Origin: Hymenobacter sp. BT559
Lineage (GTDB): Bacteria; Bacteroidota; Bacteroidia; Cytophagales; Hymenobacteraceae
Assembly (NCBI RefSeq): GCF_017571525.1
Contig: NZ_JAGETY010000012.1
Span: 62,001 to 126,000 of the forward strand
Direction of reading: 5' to 3'
DNA: 64,000 nt
Position numbers and translations under genes: made by a program
The notes under the pieces: model-generated
Database searches by the model: none
What the model saw: the letters and a program-made list of their open reading frames with translations, nothing else
What the model was told of the DNA's origin: nothing
Shown here: positions 15,893 through 24,272 of the stretch, one piece after another
Numbering within the stretch: the first letter of the stretch is position 1
How the letters are laid out: the number at the start of each line of letters is the position of its first letter

Positions 15893-17833
15893 ATGCTGCT
15901 GCCCGTATTTGCCTCGCTAACGCTGCTAGTCCCCCCTGCTCCTAAATACCCAGCCGATGCTATTGCGCCGGCCTTGCGCGAAAATGCCCATGCCGTAGTG
16001 CGGGCATTCGATAAAGTAGTGACGGTAAAATCGGCGGGGCAGCTAGTAGAAACGGTGCACCGCGTAGTAACCGTCCTAGACGAAGCCGGAAGTGACGACT
16101 ACGGCCGCGAGGTGGTGTATTACGACGCCCTGAACCGTATCAATTATTTGCACGGGGCGGTGTACGATGCGCAAGGAAACTTGCTGCACCAGCTGCGGCC
16201 GGCCGAGGTGCACGACCAGGGCCTGGGCAGCGCCGGTGGCAGCCTCATGACCGATGTGCGGGTGCGCTATGCCGACCTACGCCAGCCGGCCACGCCTTAC
16301 ACCGTGGAGTTTGACTACGAGGTGACATCGGCGAACACGCTCTTCTACCCCGACTGGCAGCCGCAGCACGACGAAAACGTATCGCTGGAAGGCGCTACCC
16401 TGCAAGTGACCACGCCCACTGCCCTGCCGCTGCGCTTCGAAGAGCAGCTGCTACCCGCTGGGGCAGCTAGCCCGCCCGTGGTAGCGGGCAGCCAGACTAC
16501 CTACCGCTGGCGCCTGCCCGCCGCGCCGGCCGTGGAGGAAGAGCCCCTGGCGCCCGCGCTATCTGCGCTATTGCCCGCCGTGCATCTGGCCCCCGCCACG
16601 TTTGAAGTGCAGGGCTACGCCGGCTCGCTTGCCTCCTGGCAAAGCCTGGGGCAGTGGGTGTATGAGCTGGGCAAAGGCCGCGATGTGCTGCCGCCCGCCC
16701 TTACGGCCAAGATGGCGCAGCTGCTGGTGACGAGCCCCGACCCGCGCGAACGGGCCCGCAAGGTGTACGAGTTTTTACAGGGCTCGACGCGCTACGTATC
16801 GGTGCAGCTAGGCCTGGGCGGCTGGCAAACGAGCCCGGCTACCTCCGTAGCCACCGGCGGCTATGGCGATTGCAAAGCCCTGAGCAACTACACCTGCGCG
16901 CTGCTAAAAGCAGCTGGCCTGCCGGCTTACGTGGCGCTGGTGGGGGCCGGGGCCGACCACGCCGACGTGCGCACGGGCTTTCCCAGCAGCCAGTTCAACC
17001 ACGCTATTTTGTGCCTGCCGCTGGCCGGCCACGGCACCACGCCCGCCGATACGGTCTGGCTGGAATGCACCAGCCAGACCGAGGCTTTCGGCTACATGGG
17101 CTCCTTCACGGGCAACCGGCACGCCCTGCTGCTCACCCCGGAGGGCGGCCGCCTGGTAGCCACGCCACGCTACGGCGCGCAAGCCAACCGGCAGCAGCGG
17201 CGCACCGACCTTTGGCTCGACCCTAGCGGTGGTGCCAAGGCTACGGTGCGCACCCAGCGCTTGGGTCTGGCCCAAGACCGCTATGCCCAGCTCTTGCATG
17301 AGGCAGACCCCGAGGAGCAAAAAAAGTACGTATCCAACCACTTGCGCCTGAGTCATTTCACGGTCACAAGCCTGCGGCTTGCCCCGGCCCCTGGCCCAGC
17401 GTTGCCCGGTGTTGTCGAAGTAATGGGCCTCGAATTGGCTAGTATGGGCACCGCGGCTGGCCGCCGCCTATTGCTCGAACCCAATGTGCTAGGCCGCCTA
17501 GGAGCACTACCCAACCAGGTAGGAGCCCGCCAGGCGCCGCTAGCCCTGCCACCTGCCGCATTATACCAAGATACCGTGCGCCTGCACGTGCCTACCGGTT
17601 TTCAGGTCGAAAACTTGCCGGCGCCTGCGCAGTTCACCACGGCCTATGGTACATATTCGAGCACCTGCACGGCGCTGCCCGACGGCACGCTGCAGTACGT
17701 GCGCCAGCTCGAAACGCGCCGCCCCGGAGGGGGCACGCTGCCGGCGGCCAAGTACGGCGAATACCGCGATTTCCGTCGTAAAATCAGCCAGGCTGATAAT
17801 GCCCAAGTGGTGCTGGTGAAAACTGACGCCTAG
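15893..17833 (+). CDS. DUF3857 / transglutaminase-like protein with intact active site
   Basis: A 646-residue exported protein, third in the row and much more divergent. The signal peptide is short (about 1-16). The DUF3857 domain is at about 35-210 and the transglutaminase core at about 250-400. Unlike its two neighbours it keeps the catalytic residues: Cys327 in GGYGDCKALSNY, His370 in SQFNHAILCL, and an acidic residue in VWLECTSQ. It could be a peptidase or acyltransferase. It ends on a TAG that overlaps the stop of the convergent gene. Confidence 0.8.
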   Translation: MLLPVFASLTLLVPPAPKYPADAIAPALRENAHAVVRAFDKVVTVKSAGQLVETVHRVVTVLDEAGSDDYGREVVYYDALNRINYLHGAVYDAQGNLLHQLRPAEVHDQGLGSAGGSLMTDVRVRYADLRQPATPYTVEFDYEVTSANTLFYPDWQPQHDENVSLEGATLQVTTPTALPLRFEEQLLPAGAASPPVVAGSQTTYRWRLPAAPAVEEEPLAPALSALLPAVHLAPATFEVQGYAGSLASWQSLGQWVYELGKGRDVLPPALTAKMAQLLVTSPDPRERARKVYEFLQGSTRYVSVQLGLGGWQTSPATSVATGGYGDCKALSNYTCALLKAAGLPAYVALVGAGADHADVRTGFPSSQFNHAILCLPLAGHGTTPADTVWLECTSQTEAFGYMGSFTGNRHALLLTPEGGRLVATPRYGAQANRQQRRTDLWLDPSGGAKATVRTQRLGLAQDRYAQLLHEADPEEQKKYVSNHLRLSHFTVTSLRLAPAPGPALPGVVEVMGLELASMGTAAGRRLLLEPNVLGRLGALPNQVGARQAPLALPPAALYQDTVRLHVPTGFQVENLPAPAQFTTAYGTYSSTCTALPDGTLQYVRQLETRRPGGGTLPAAKYGEYRDFRRKISQADNAQVVLVKTDA

Positions 17834-18210
17834 CGGGCAGCAGGCTCGTCGAGCGGCATCTCCTCGGGCTGCGTGAGCGTGCCAGCGAGCAGGCTTGTTG
17901 CGCCCAACGCCAGGAAGGCATTGCGGGCGGCTTTGTGGTGCGAAAATCCAAACAGCCAGGGCGCTCCGCTGATGAGCACGCCCATCGCTACATCGAGGGC
18001 AAGGTGGGTTTTGAAGGGAATTTTTTTGAATACACCCCATTCAGCCCGCGTAAATAGCGTGGAAAGCAGCACGTTGCTCGAGATAATTCGGGTGAGCAGC
18101 ACCGCTTTCTTTTGGTGCTCGAAGCCGGCTAGCTTGGGCAGCGCGAGGGTAAGCGGTACGTAGGAGTAGTCAGCAAAGCCATGCTGACGGCGCGAAATCG
18201 GCTTTTCCAT
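17830..18210 (-). CDS. Small membrane protein (SPW-repeat-like), unknown function
   Basis: A 126-residue protein from the ATG at 18210 (MEKPISRRQHGFADYSYV); an upstream start at 18276 would add a 22-residue unconserved leader. Hydrophobic segments lie around residues 15-35 and 65-110. The pattern HGFADYSYVP plus a later ALDVAMGVLISGAPWLFGF resembles SPW-repeat family membrane proteins of Bacteroidota. Its stop overlaps the stop of the convergent DUF3857 gene by four bases (CTAG). Function unknown. Confidence 0.6.
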   Translation of the reverse strand: MEKPISRRQHGFADYSYVPLTLALPKLAGFEHQKKAVLLTRIISSNVLLSTLFTRAEWGVFKKIPFKTHLALDVAMGVLISGAPWLFGFSHHKAARNAFLALGATSLLAGTLTQPEEMPLDEPAAR

Positions 18211-18391
18211 AAAAACACTAGGTGATGAGGACGAAAAAGCTGCCTGAGAAAGCAGCAGCTCACCGTAGTACGACAATCACCTGCTGCTAGGGCGCTACTG
18301 CTGAGGCTATTGCCAGAGCGAGGTCTACCATATGTACCTCGAAAACTGTTGCACGTCAGCGCACGAGCTTTGTAGGGATTTTTTCGATTCT

Positions 18392-20551
18392 CTAGAACCG
18401 GTAGCGTACCTGGGCGGTCACTTCTGAGTGGGCCGCACCCTTAGTTTCTTCCAGCCCCGAGCCTACAGTAGTCTGGTGGCGGTAGCGCGTGTCGGCGTAG
18501 CGCAGCCACAAGGTAAAATGCTTGTTGAAAGAAGCTTGCAGGATAAGGTAGGCCCGCGTGCCCTGCCCGTAGAGCGCGTGCACCGACACAGCATAGAGCA
18601 CATCTTGCTCAAAAACATACTGGCGCGTGTCGTAGTCGTCGGTGTCGAACACGGCGTATAGGCCGGCCAGGCTCACGCGCCGGGCCAGCTGCACCGAGGC
18701 ATCCTGGCTCAGGATGTAGCCGCGCCGCCACGGCATGCCGTCGTCGGCGCGCAGGTAGGTGGCTTGCAGGCGCGTGCGCAGGCCTAGCCCGGCAGTGGGC
18801 TGCGCGTCGGCATAGAGCAGTACCGAGTGGCGCAATTGCTGGCCCGGCAGCGGCAGCGCCCGTCCGCTGAGGCTGGCGGGCAGGTCGAGCGGCTTGAGGC
18901 GGGCCCGGTACTGGGCGTAGAGCAGGCTGGTTTTAGTAGGCGCAAAAGCCACTCGTAGCAGCGCATCCTGGCCGTGGCTAGGGGCACTTACGCGGTAGCG
19001 CAGCCACGGAAACCTAAACTGGTCGAAATACAGCGACACTTCCCAGCGGGCTAGCGGGCGCACTTTCAGGCCCACATAAAAGCCGCTTTCGTTGATGGTG
19101 CGCGTGTTTTCGCCCAGGGAATTGCCGTAAAAGGTATGAAAGTCGGCATCGTAGTGGCGCGCCAGCACCGCGGCGTCTACGTTGGGGCCGAGGCTGGCCA
19201 GCAGGCCATTCACGGTGCCCAGGCCGCCCCCGCTGCTGCGCCCGCTTTCGCCAAACAGCAAGAGGTTGCGCCAGCCGTAGCTGTAGTGCACGCCCAGCGC
19301 CAGGTTGTTCTGCCCATGAAACTCGTAGAGATTATACGGCTCATTGCGCTTCTGAAACGCCATGCCGTAGTGCGTGCCCACGGCCGTGACCCCCAGCGCC
19401 AGGTTGCCATCGGGGCTGAGGTAGCCGAGGTGACCGCCGCCTACGGTTTCGGCCAGGCGTTGGCGGTTGGCAATTTCGGTGGCCGTGCGGTGCAAGCCCG
19501 TCAGCAGCAAGCTGCTGCTAAACTCCTCGTACTGCGCCAGCGAGTCGGTGGCCAGCCGGGCATTGGCGTCGATGTTTTTGCGTGAGGCAAAGGCCGTGGC
19601 TTCCCAGCGCGGGGCTAGCTGGTAGGTGGCCGCCGCACCCCGAAAAAACGTGTTTTCGAGCAGCGCCGCGTAGGGCCGCACCCCTAGCGAGGCCCGGCGC
19701 AGGCTGGTAATGGTTTCGGCCCCCTTGCCCTGGGCTAGCCCCGACGATAGCAGCAGCCCCTGCCCAAACTGCAATTGATAATCGCCCAGCGCCAGTGTTT
19801 TCAGCTTGCCCTGCTCATAGAGCACGAAGTGGGCCGATAAGAAATCGGGTCCGAGCTGGTTTTGACCCGGCCGCCAGGCTAGCGGCTCGCCCGCGTCTTT
19901 CTCAGCCGTGAAGCCCAGGCTGAAGTCGTGGGCGTGGCTCACGCGGTAGCGTAGGGCCACGGCATCGGGCGAGCCCAGGTAGCGCAGCGTGGGCCGGCCC
20001 TGAAAGGTATCGACCGGCGAGTAGCCTTTTTGGGGCTGCACTACACGCCGGTAGCGCAGCAGCAGGGCGTTGTTCTCTTCGTTTTTAAGGCGTTGCCACA
20101 GTGGGCCGCGCACCGAGTTGGGGGTATTAGTGGCTACCGTTACGAAGGGTGCCACGCGGGCAATGGTGCGCACGTCCCAGCCCGGCACAGCTTGCAGCTC
20201 ATACACACTCAGCAGCAGGCCGTTCGCGCGGCGGTAGGTAAGCAGGGCCGTCACTTGCTTTTCGCGCAGCAGCGGCAGGGCGCGCAGCTCTTCGGGGCTG
20301 GCTGTGTTAAGGTTGAGCGGCGACTGGTAATAATTCAGCAGCGTGCCGTAGAGGTCTTCGTAGGGAATCTGGTCGCTCTGGATTTCGGCAAACAGCTCTT
20401 GGGCAAGCCGGTCAAAATCGGGTGCGCGGCGTGGGTATTCCTGGGCCCCTGCCCAGCCAGGCGCGAGGCCGCACGCTAGCAGTACAAGCCACCAGCCGCT
20501 CTTACTGGCTAAGCAGCCGAAAGCGGCCGACAAGGAGCAGTACTTCTCCAT
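18392..20551 (-). CDS. Outer-membrane beta-barrel protein with N-terminal helix-hairpin-helix motifs
   Basis: A 719-residue exported protein with a signal peptide ending near AGAQ (residues 34-37). Residues about 79-110 read LNLNTASPEELRALPLL, the ComEA-type helix-hairpin-helix, and a second, weaker copy is at about 113-137 (VYELQAVPGWDVRTIARV). The remaining 550 residues alternate polar and aromatic residues with frequent Tyr, Arg and Gly and end in VRYRF, as expected for a large outer-membrane beta-barrel. The family is known in Bacteroidota only as helix-hairpin-helix domain-containing protein. It starts 3 bases after the PorV-like gene, so the two are translationally coupled. Binding of DNA or another ligand at the outer membrane is an inference. 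Confidence 0.75.
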   Translation of the reverse strand: MEKYCSLSAAFGCLASKSGWWLVLLACGLAPGWAGAQEYPRRAPDFDRLAQELFAEIQSDQIPYEDLYGTLLNYYQSPLNLNTASPEELRALPLLREKQVTALLTYRRANGLLLSVYELQAVPGWDVRTIARVAPFVTVATNTPNSVRGPLWQRLKNEENNALLLRYRRVVQPQKGYSPVDTFQGRPTLRYLGSPDAVALRYRVSHAHDFSLGFTAEKDAGEPLAWRPGQNQLGPDFLSAHFVLYEQGKLKTLALGDYQLQFGQGLLLSSGLAQGKGAETITSLRRASLGVRPYAALLENTFFRGAAATYQLAPRWEATAFASRKNIDANARLATDSLAQYEEFSSSLLLTGLHRTATEIANRQRLAETVGGGHLGYLSPDGNLALGVTAVGTHYGMAFQKRNEPYNLYEFHGQNNLALGVHYSYGWRNLLLFGESGRSSGGGLGTVNGLLASLGPNVDAAVLARHYDADFHTFYGNSLGENTRTINESGFYVGLKVRPLARWEVSLYFDQFRFPWLRYRVSAPSHGQDALLRVAFAPTKTSLLYAQYRARLKPLDLPASLSGRALPLPGQQLRHSVLLYADAQPTAGLGLRTRLQATYLRADDGMPWRRGYILSQDASVQLARRVSLAGLYAVFDTDDYDTRQYVFEQDVLYAVSVHALYGQGTRAYLILQASFNKHFTLWLRYADTRYRHQTTVGSGLEETKGAAHSEVTAQVRYRF

Positions 20552-20554
20552 GGC

Positions 20555-21445
20555 TCAGCCCGGATGCTGCGCTTCCGCTTTGCGCCACTGCCAGCCCAGG
20601 CTGAAGTACTGGCTTAGCCCCAGCGCCGAGTGCCAGCCAGCGGCGTAGTCAAGCTGAAAATCGCCGGCCCGCAGGCCCACGCCGCCAGTGGCCTGCTGGC
20701 TGAGGCTGGCGTAGCCTAGCCGCACGGCCACGGCCGCGGTGGGCAGGTACTCGAGGCCGGCTTTCACGCCAGCGTCGCGCTCCACGTCTTTTTCGGCTTC
20801 GGCCAGTAGCAGCACCTGCTGGCCGGCGCGGTAGGCCAGGCCGGCGCGCAGCACGGTGGGCACGCGCTCGTCCTGGTAGTCGGCCAGCCGGGCCTGGGCC
20901 AGGTTGTAGAGGTGCACGCCCAAGGTGAGGCGTTGGGGCAAAATTTCAGCTTGCCCGCCTAAGGAGGCGACCAGTACGCGCCGGCTGCCCAGGTCCTGAA
21001 AGCTCACTTGCAGCGCATCGAGCCGGCCGCCGATGTTTATCACCCCTAGCCGGTAGCCGTAGGCCGCACCTACCCGCAGCTCATTATATAGCACGCCGCC
21101 AAAGCGTTGCGCCTCCAGCCCCAGCACGCCGTGGCTGGCGCGGGGCGGTTGCCCAGCTGCTAGGGGCTCTACCGGGCCTAGCGGCAGTGCTACGGCCACG
21201 GCTGCCACATTCAGGCTCGGGATAAGGTAGCGGTTTTCAAAGTACAGGCCCGCAGTGGGCTTGGTGATAGTGCCCAGCCCGGCTGGGTTGTTAGCAGCTG
21301 CCCATACCTCGCCCGCCAGGGTGGCCGAGGCGTTGCCTAGCGCCTGCGCGCGGCCGCCGTGCCCAGCCGGGCCATTGCCCTGGGCTACCAAAGCGCTTGG
21401 CATTAACAGCAAGTTGATAAGTAGTAATAGTAAGTATTTTATCAT
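20555..21445 (-). CDS. PorV/PorQ-like outer-membrane barrel (FadL type)
   Basis: A 296-residue exported protein with a signal peptide ending LVAQ near residue 22. The first mature segment GGRAQALGNASATLAGEVWA, followed by AANNPAGLG, is the hallmark N-terminus of FadL-like PorV/PorQ-family barrels; later strands include RAGLAYR, GLEYLP and GVGLRAGDFQLDYA. In T9SS such proteins carry or shuttle cargo at the outer membrane, but this one is outside the core por genes. It is the first gene of a two-gene unit with the helix-hairpin-helix barrel. Confidence 0.7.
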   Translation of the reverse strand: MIKYLLLLLINLLLMPSALVAQGNGPAGHGGRAQALGNASATLAGEVWAAANNPAGLGTITKPTAGLYFENRYLIPSLNVAAVAVALPLGPVEPLAAGQPPRASHGVLGLEAQRFGGVLYNELRVGAAYGYRLGVINIGGRLDALQVSFQDLGSRRVLVASLGGQAEILPQRLTLGVHLYNLAQARLADYQDERVPTVLRAGLAYRAGQQVLLLAEAEKDVERDAGVKAGLEYLPTAAVAVRLGYASLSQQATGGVGLRAGDFQLDYAAGWHSALGLSQYFSLGWQWRKAEAQHPG

Positions 21446-21608
21446 ACGCGCTATTAAAAGGGATAAAGTCGAAATATAAGCTTGATAAATTTTTTAGAAT
21501 ACGAAGTATTGCAAGTCTTGCGGATAAAAGAGGCAGTTACGAAGCCCCTGCCGATGATTGAGGCAGCCGGTACCGAACTTTGTGGCCTCGCCCCGCCTTT
21601 TCCTGCTT

Positions 21609-21821
21609 ATGCTGCGTCGCTTACTGCTGCTGCTGGTGCGGTTTTACCAGCTCTTTATTTCGCCACTTACCCCCCCTAGCTGCCGCTACACGCCCACCTG
21701 CTCGGCCTACGCGGCCGAGGCCATCGGCAAGTATGGCGCGTGGCGCGGGGGGCGGCTGGCCCTGCGGCGCATTGGGCGTTGCCACCCCTGGGGCGGCTCG
21801 GGCTACGACCCGGTGCCCTAG
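21609..21821 (+). CDS. yidD: Membrane protein insertion efficiency factor YidD
   Basis: A 70-residue YidD, starting at the ATG at 21609 (MLRRLLLLLVRFYQLFISP). The family core is complete: SPLTPPSCRYTPTCSAYA near residues 20-37, with conserved Cys, then IGKYGAWRGG, and RIGRCHPWGGSGYDPVP at the C-terminus. The protein is a small amphipathic inner-membrane-associated factor that helps YidC/Sec insertion. It is divergent from the PorV-like gene and not next to rnpA or yidC. Confidence 0.9.
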   Translation: MLRRLLLLLVRFYQLFISPLTPPSCRYTPTCSAYAAEAIGKYGAWRGGRLALRRIGRCHPWGGSGYDPVP

Positions 21822-21881
21822 TGCCTGAAGATATAATGAAAGCTTAACCATGCGGGCGGCCTTTGCCGTACACGCAGGCCT

Positions 21882-22802
21882 ATGCTTTGTATTCCATTCG
21901 TTATTCGCCCGCTAGTGGGCATAATGCTCCTTACCGCAGCCTGTTCGTCGGCCCCTAGCGAACAAGCCGTGGCTGGCCAGCCACAGGAAGCCGCCCAAGC
22001 CAAGCCCGGCAAAAAAGGGAAAAAAGGTGGCCACAAAAAGAACAAAGAAGAGGTCTCTGCCGATGGATTGCGCAGCGTGGGCAAGCTCACGCAGGGCATT
22101 CTGGAAAGCTCGGGGCTGTGCGCCGCGCCCGAGGCCGGCACCTACTTCACGTTTGGCGACGATGGCGAGCCCCCCGTAGTGTACCGCGTCGATGGCCGCG
22201 GCCAGCAGGTGGGCCAGTTTACCCTCGGCGCACCCAACCACGACTGGGAAAGCCTAAGCCGCGACAACAGCGGCAACTACTACATGGGCGACTGCGGCAA
22301 CAACAACTCGGACCGCCAGAACCTGGCCATCCTGCGGTTTCGGCCCGCCACCCCGAGTCAGGTCGGCAAAATCAACTTCAAATACCCCGACCAAACTGAG
22401 TTTCCGCCCAGCAAGCAGGAGCGCAACTTCGACTGCGAGGCCAGCCTCTGGCACGACGGACAGGTGTATTTGTTTACCAAAGACCGCGCTACCCAGAGCA
22501 CCTGCAAGGTGTACACGGTGCCCGACCAGCCCGGCAGCTACACCGCCAAGCTCATTACCAAGCTGGCCATTCCGGGCGAAGTGACCGATGCCACGCTCTC
22601 GCCCGACGGCCACCGCCTCGTGCTGCTGGCCCGGCAAGAGTTGTTTATACTGGATGGTAATTCCTGGGCCGACATCCTGAAAGCCAGCCCCCGCCACATC
22701 AGCCTGAAAGGCGCCGGGCAAACCGAAGGCGCGGCTTTCAAAGACCAGAATACGCTGCTCATCACCACCGAGCAGGGTGATGTGTACGAGCTCGGTTTAT
22801 AA
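21882..22802 (+). CDS. Lipoprotein with beta-propeller-like repeats
   Basis: A 306-residue protein with a signal peptide and lipobox LTAAC (Cys21), then a Lys-rich linker (residues about 39-52, KPGKKGKKGGHKKNK). Residues about 65-306 alternate short strands (TYFTFGDDGEPPVVYRVDG, NYYMGDCGNNNSDRQNL, DATLSPDGHRLVLLARQ) typical of a beta-propeller, similar to SdiA-regulated or strictosidine-synthase-like propellers. There is no clear catalytic site. The gene ends 18 bases before a strong bidirectional terminator. Confidence 0.6.
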   Translation: MLCIPFVIRPLVGIMLLTAACSSAPSEQAVAGQPQEAAQAKPGKKGKKGGHKKNKEEVSADGLRSVGKLTQGILESSGLCAAPEAGTYFTFGDDGEPPVVYRVDGRGQQVGQFTLGAPNHDWESLSRDNSGNYYMGDCGNNNSDRQNLAILRFRPATPSQVGKINFKYPDQTEFPPSKQERNFDCEASLWHDGQVYLFTKDRATQSTCKVYTVPDQPGSYTAKLITKLAIPGEVTDATLSPDGHRLVLLARQELFILDGNSWADILKASPRHISLKGAGQTEGAAFKDQNTLLITTEQGDVYELGL

Positions 22803-22820
22803 ATCCTGGCGAGCATAAAA

Positions 22821-22850
22821 AAAGCCCGCTGCACGTAAGCAGCGGGCTTT
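22821..22850. terminator. Bidirectional intrinsic terminator
   Basis: A perfect 12-bp stem AAAGCCCGCTGC (22821-22832) / GCAGCGGGCTTT (22839-22850) with a 6-base loop has A-runs before and T-runs after it. It sits between the stops of two convergent genes, the lipoprotein gene and lgt. Confidence 0.9.
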
Positions 22851-22878
22851 TTTTATGTGTAAGCTTTAGTGCATCCGC

Positions 22879-23892
22879 CTACGGCTTCACCGCTGCGGCG
22901 CGGGCGGCAGCTTCTTCCTCGGCCAGGTCGCGCGGGGCGTAACCATAGGGGTTCTTGGGGTCTTTGCCGGCGCGCAGCAGCACCCACAAGCCAATGAGAA
23001 TGAACGGAATGCTGAGTAGCTGCCCGATATTGAGGTGGTACTGCGCGATGATGCCCGTTTCTTGGGATACCTGATTTTCTTTTAAGTATTCAACCCCAAT
23101 GCGGAAGCTGAAGAGCAGCACCACAAACAGCCCGAAAAGCAGGCCGCGCGGTGTGCGCTCCTTGTATTTATTCCAGAGGCTATAGAGCAGCACTAGTAGG
23201 AAAATGCAAAACAGCGACTCATAAATCTGGGTTGGGTGGCGTGGCACGGCCACTTCGGTGGTGGCGCTAGGGGTGGAGCCGGCGGGCAATACTTCGGTGG
23301 TTTGCTCACCATTGGGCAGCTGGCTGCGCTGCACCAGCACAGCCCCGGTGGGCAGTGGTTGGTCGGGCGTATAGCGCTGCAAATGCTCGGTATCGCGCGG
23401 AAACACGAAGGCCCACGGCACATCGGTCGGCTTGCCTACAATTTCGGAGTTCATCAGGTTGCCGAGGCGGATGCACGCCCCGCCGATGGCCACCACAATC
23501 ACGATACGGTCGAGCACCCAGAGGTAGTCAAACTTATTGCGCATGCTGAAAATGAACACCGCCAGCAAGATGCCGATGGTAGCGCCGTGCGAGGCCAGCC
23601 CGCCGTGCCAGATTTTGAGAATCTCGCCCGGATGCTCGCGGTACGACGGCCAGTCGTAGAAGAAAACGTGGCCTAGCCGCGCCCCCAGCACCGTGCCCAC
23701 CACCATGTAGAAGGTGATAACATCGACCCAATACGGCCGCACGTTTTCTTCTTTATAAATGTGCGTGAGCACAAACGAGCCAATAACGAAGCCTAGCGCA
23801 AACAGCACGCCGTACCAGCGCAGCAGCAGCGGCCCGATTTCGGCGATAATAGGCGAGACGTTCCAGGTAATGTAAGCGAGCGGTGCAGTCAT
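22879..23892 (-). CDS. lgt: Prolipoprotein diacylglyceryl transferase
   Basis: A 337-residue inner-membrane Lgt, which moves diacylglycerol onto the lipobox Cys of prolipoproteins. Several transmembrane helices are visible. The family motifs HGGLASHGATIG (near residue 94-105), RLGNLMNSEIVGKPTD (near 143) and HPTQIYES are intact. A loop of about 50 residues (165-216) rich in Pro, Thr and Ser lengthens the protein beyond the usual 260-300. I chose the ATG at 23892, not the TTG at 23919, because a perfect -7 element (TACCTTTG) overlaps the latter. Confidence 0.93.
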   Translation of the reverse strand: MTAPLAYITWNVSPIIAEIGPLLLRWYGVLFALGFVIGSFVLTHIYKEENVRPYWVDVITFYMVVGTVLGARLGHVFFYDWPSYREHPGEILKIWHGGLASHGATIGILLAVFIFSMRNKFDYLWVLDRIVIVVAIGGACIRLGNLMNSEIVGKPTDVPWAFVFPRDTEHLQRYTPDQPLPTGAVLVQRSQLPNGEQTTEVLPAGSTPSATTEVAVPRHPTQIYESLFCIFLLVLLYSLWNKYKERTPRGLLFGLFVVLLFSFRIGVEYLKENQVSQETGIIAQYHLNIGQLLSIPFILIGLWVLLRAGKDPKNPYGYAPRDLAEEEAAARAAAVKP

Positions 23893-23916
23893 GGGCAGCA
23901 AAAAGGAAAGAGGAGT

Positions 23917-23924
23917 CAAAGGTA
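23917..23924 (-). promoter_or_regulatory. -7 element (TACCTTTG) of the lgt promoter
   Basis: A perfect match to the Bacteroidota -7 consensus on the minus strand, 24 bases before the lgt ATG. I saw no clear -33 box. It argues against the longer lgt start. Confidence 0.5.
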
Positions 23925-23978
23925 ACTTCGGGCAGCGCCTGGCCGCCGCTCGGCGCAGGGCAGGGGCCTAGCCTACAA

Positions 23979-24272
23979 TCAGCGGGTAGGGGTGGGCGAT
24001 AGCTGCCCCGGGTGGCTGGCTACTGGCGCGGCCCGCAACGCCGTGCCATCGCCGCTGACGGCAAGCAGTAAGGCGGCCAGCAGCACAACATAAGCCGGGC
24101 GGCGCAGCCAGCTAGCCAGCCAAGGTAGGGGCCGGGTGCGCTCCGCCTGAAGGCGGGCCTGCACCCGGGCATAAAAAAATGGCCGGGGCTCGGGCGGGGG
24201 CTGGCGCCGCAAGCGGGCTAGCAACTCCTGCCACTCCGCATCGGAGCCGGGGCGAAGGTCTGGATTAGGCAT
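23979..24272 (-). CDS. Small single-pass membrane protein, probable anti-sigma partner
   Basis: A 97-residue protein. A charged N-terminal half (SDAEWQELLARLRRQ, FFYARVQARLQAE) is followed by one hydrophobic helix at about residues 55-70 and a short Pro/Ala tail. Its start overlaps the end of the upstream ECF sigma gene by 8 bases, the usual arrangement for a sigma factor and its anti-sigma factor, and the size and topology fit. The sequence itself shows no diagnostic zinc-binding anti-sigma motif, so the role is inferred from context. Confidence 0.6.
   Translation of the reverse strand: MPNPDLRPGSDAEWQELLARLRRQPPPEPRPFFYARVQARLQAERTRPLPWLASWLRRPAYVVLLAALLLAVSGDGTALRAAPVASHPGQLSPTPTR

Noticed and set aside
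20555..21445. PorV-like protein as the core T9SS PorV or PorQ
   Set aside because: No other por, spr or gld gene is in the window and the pairing with a helix-hairpin-helix barrel is different from the core loci.
23917..23924. TTG at 23919 as the lgt start
   Set aside because: It falls within a perfect -7 promoter box and the added residues are not conserved; ATG at 23892 is preferred.
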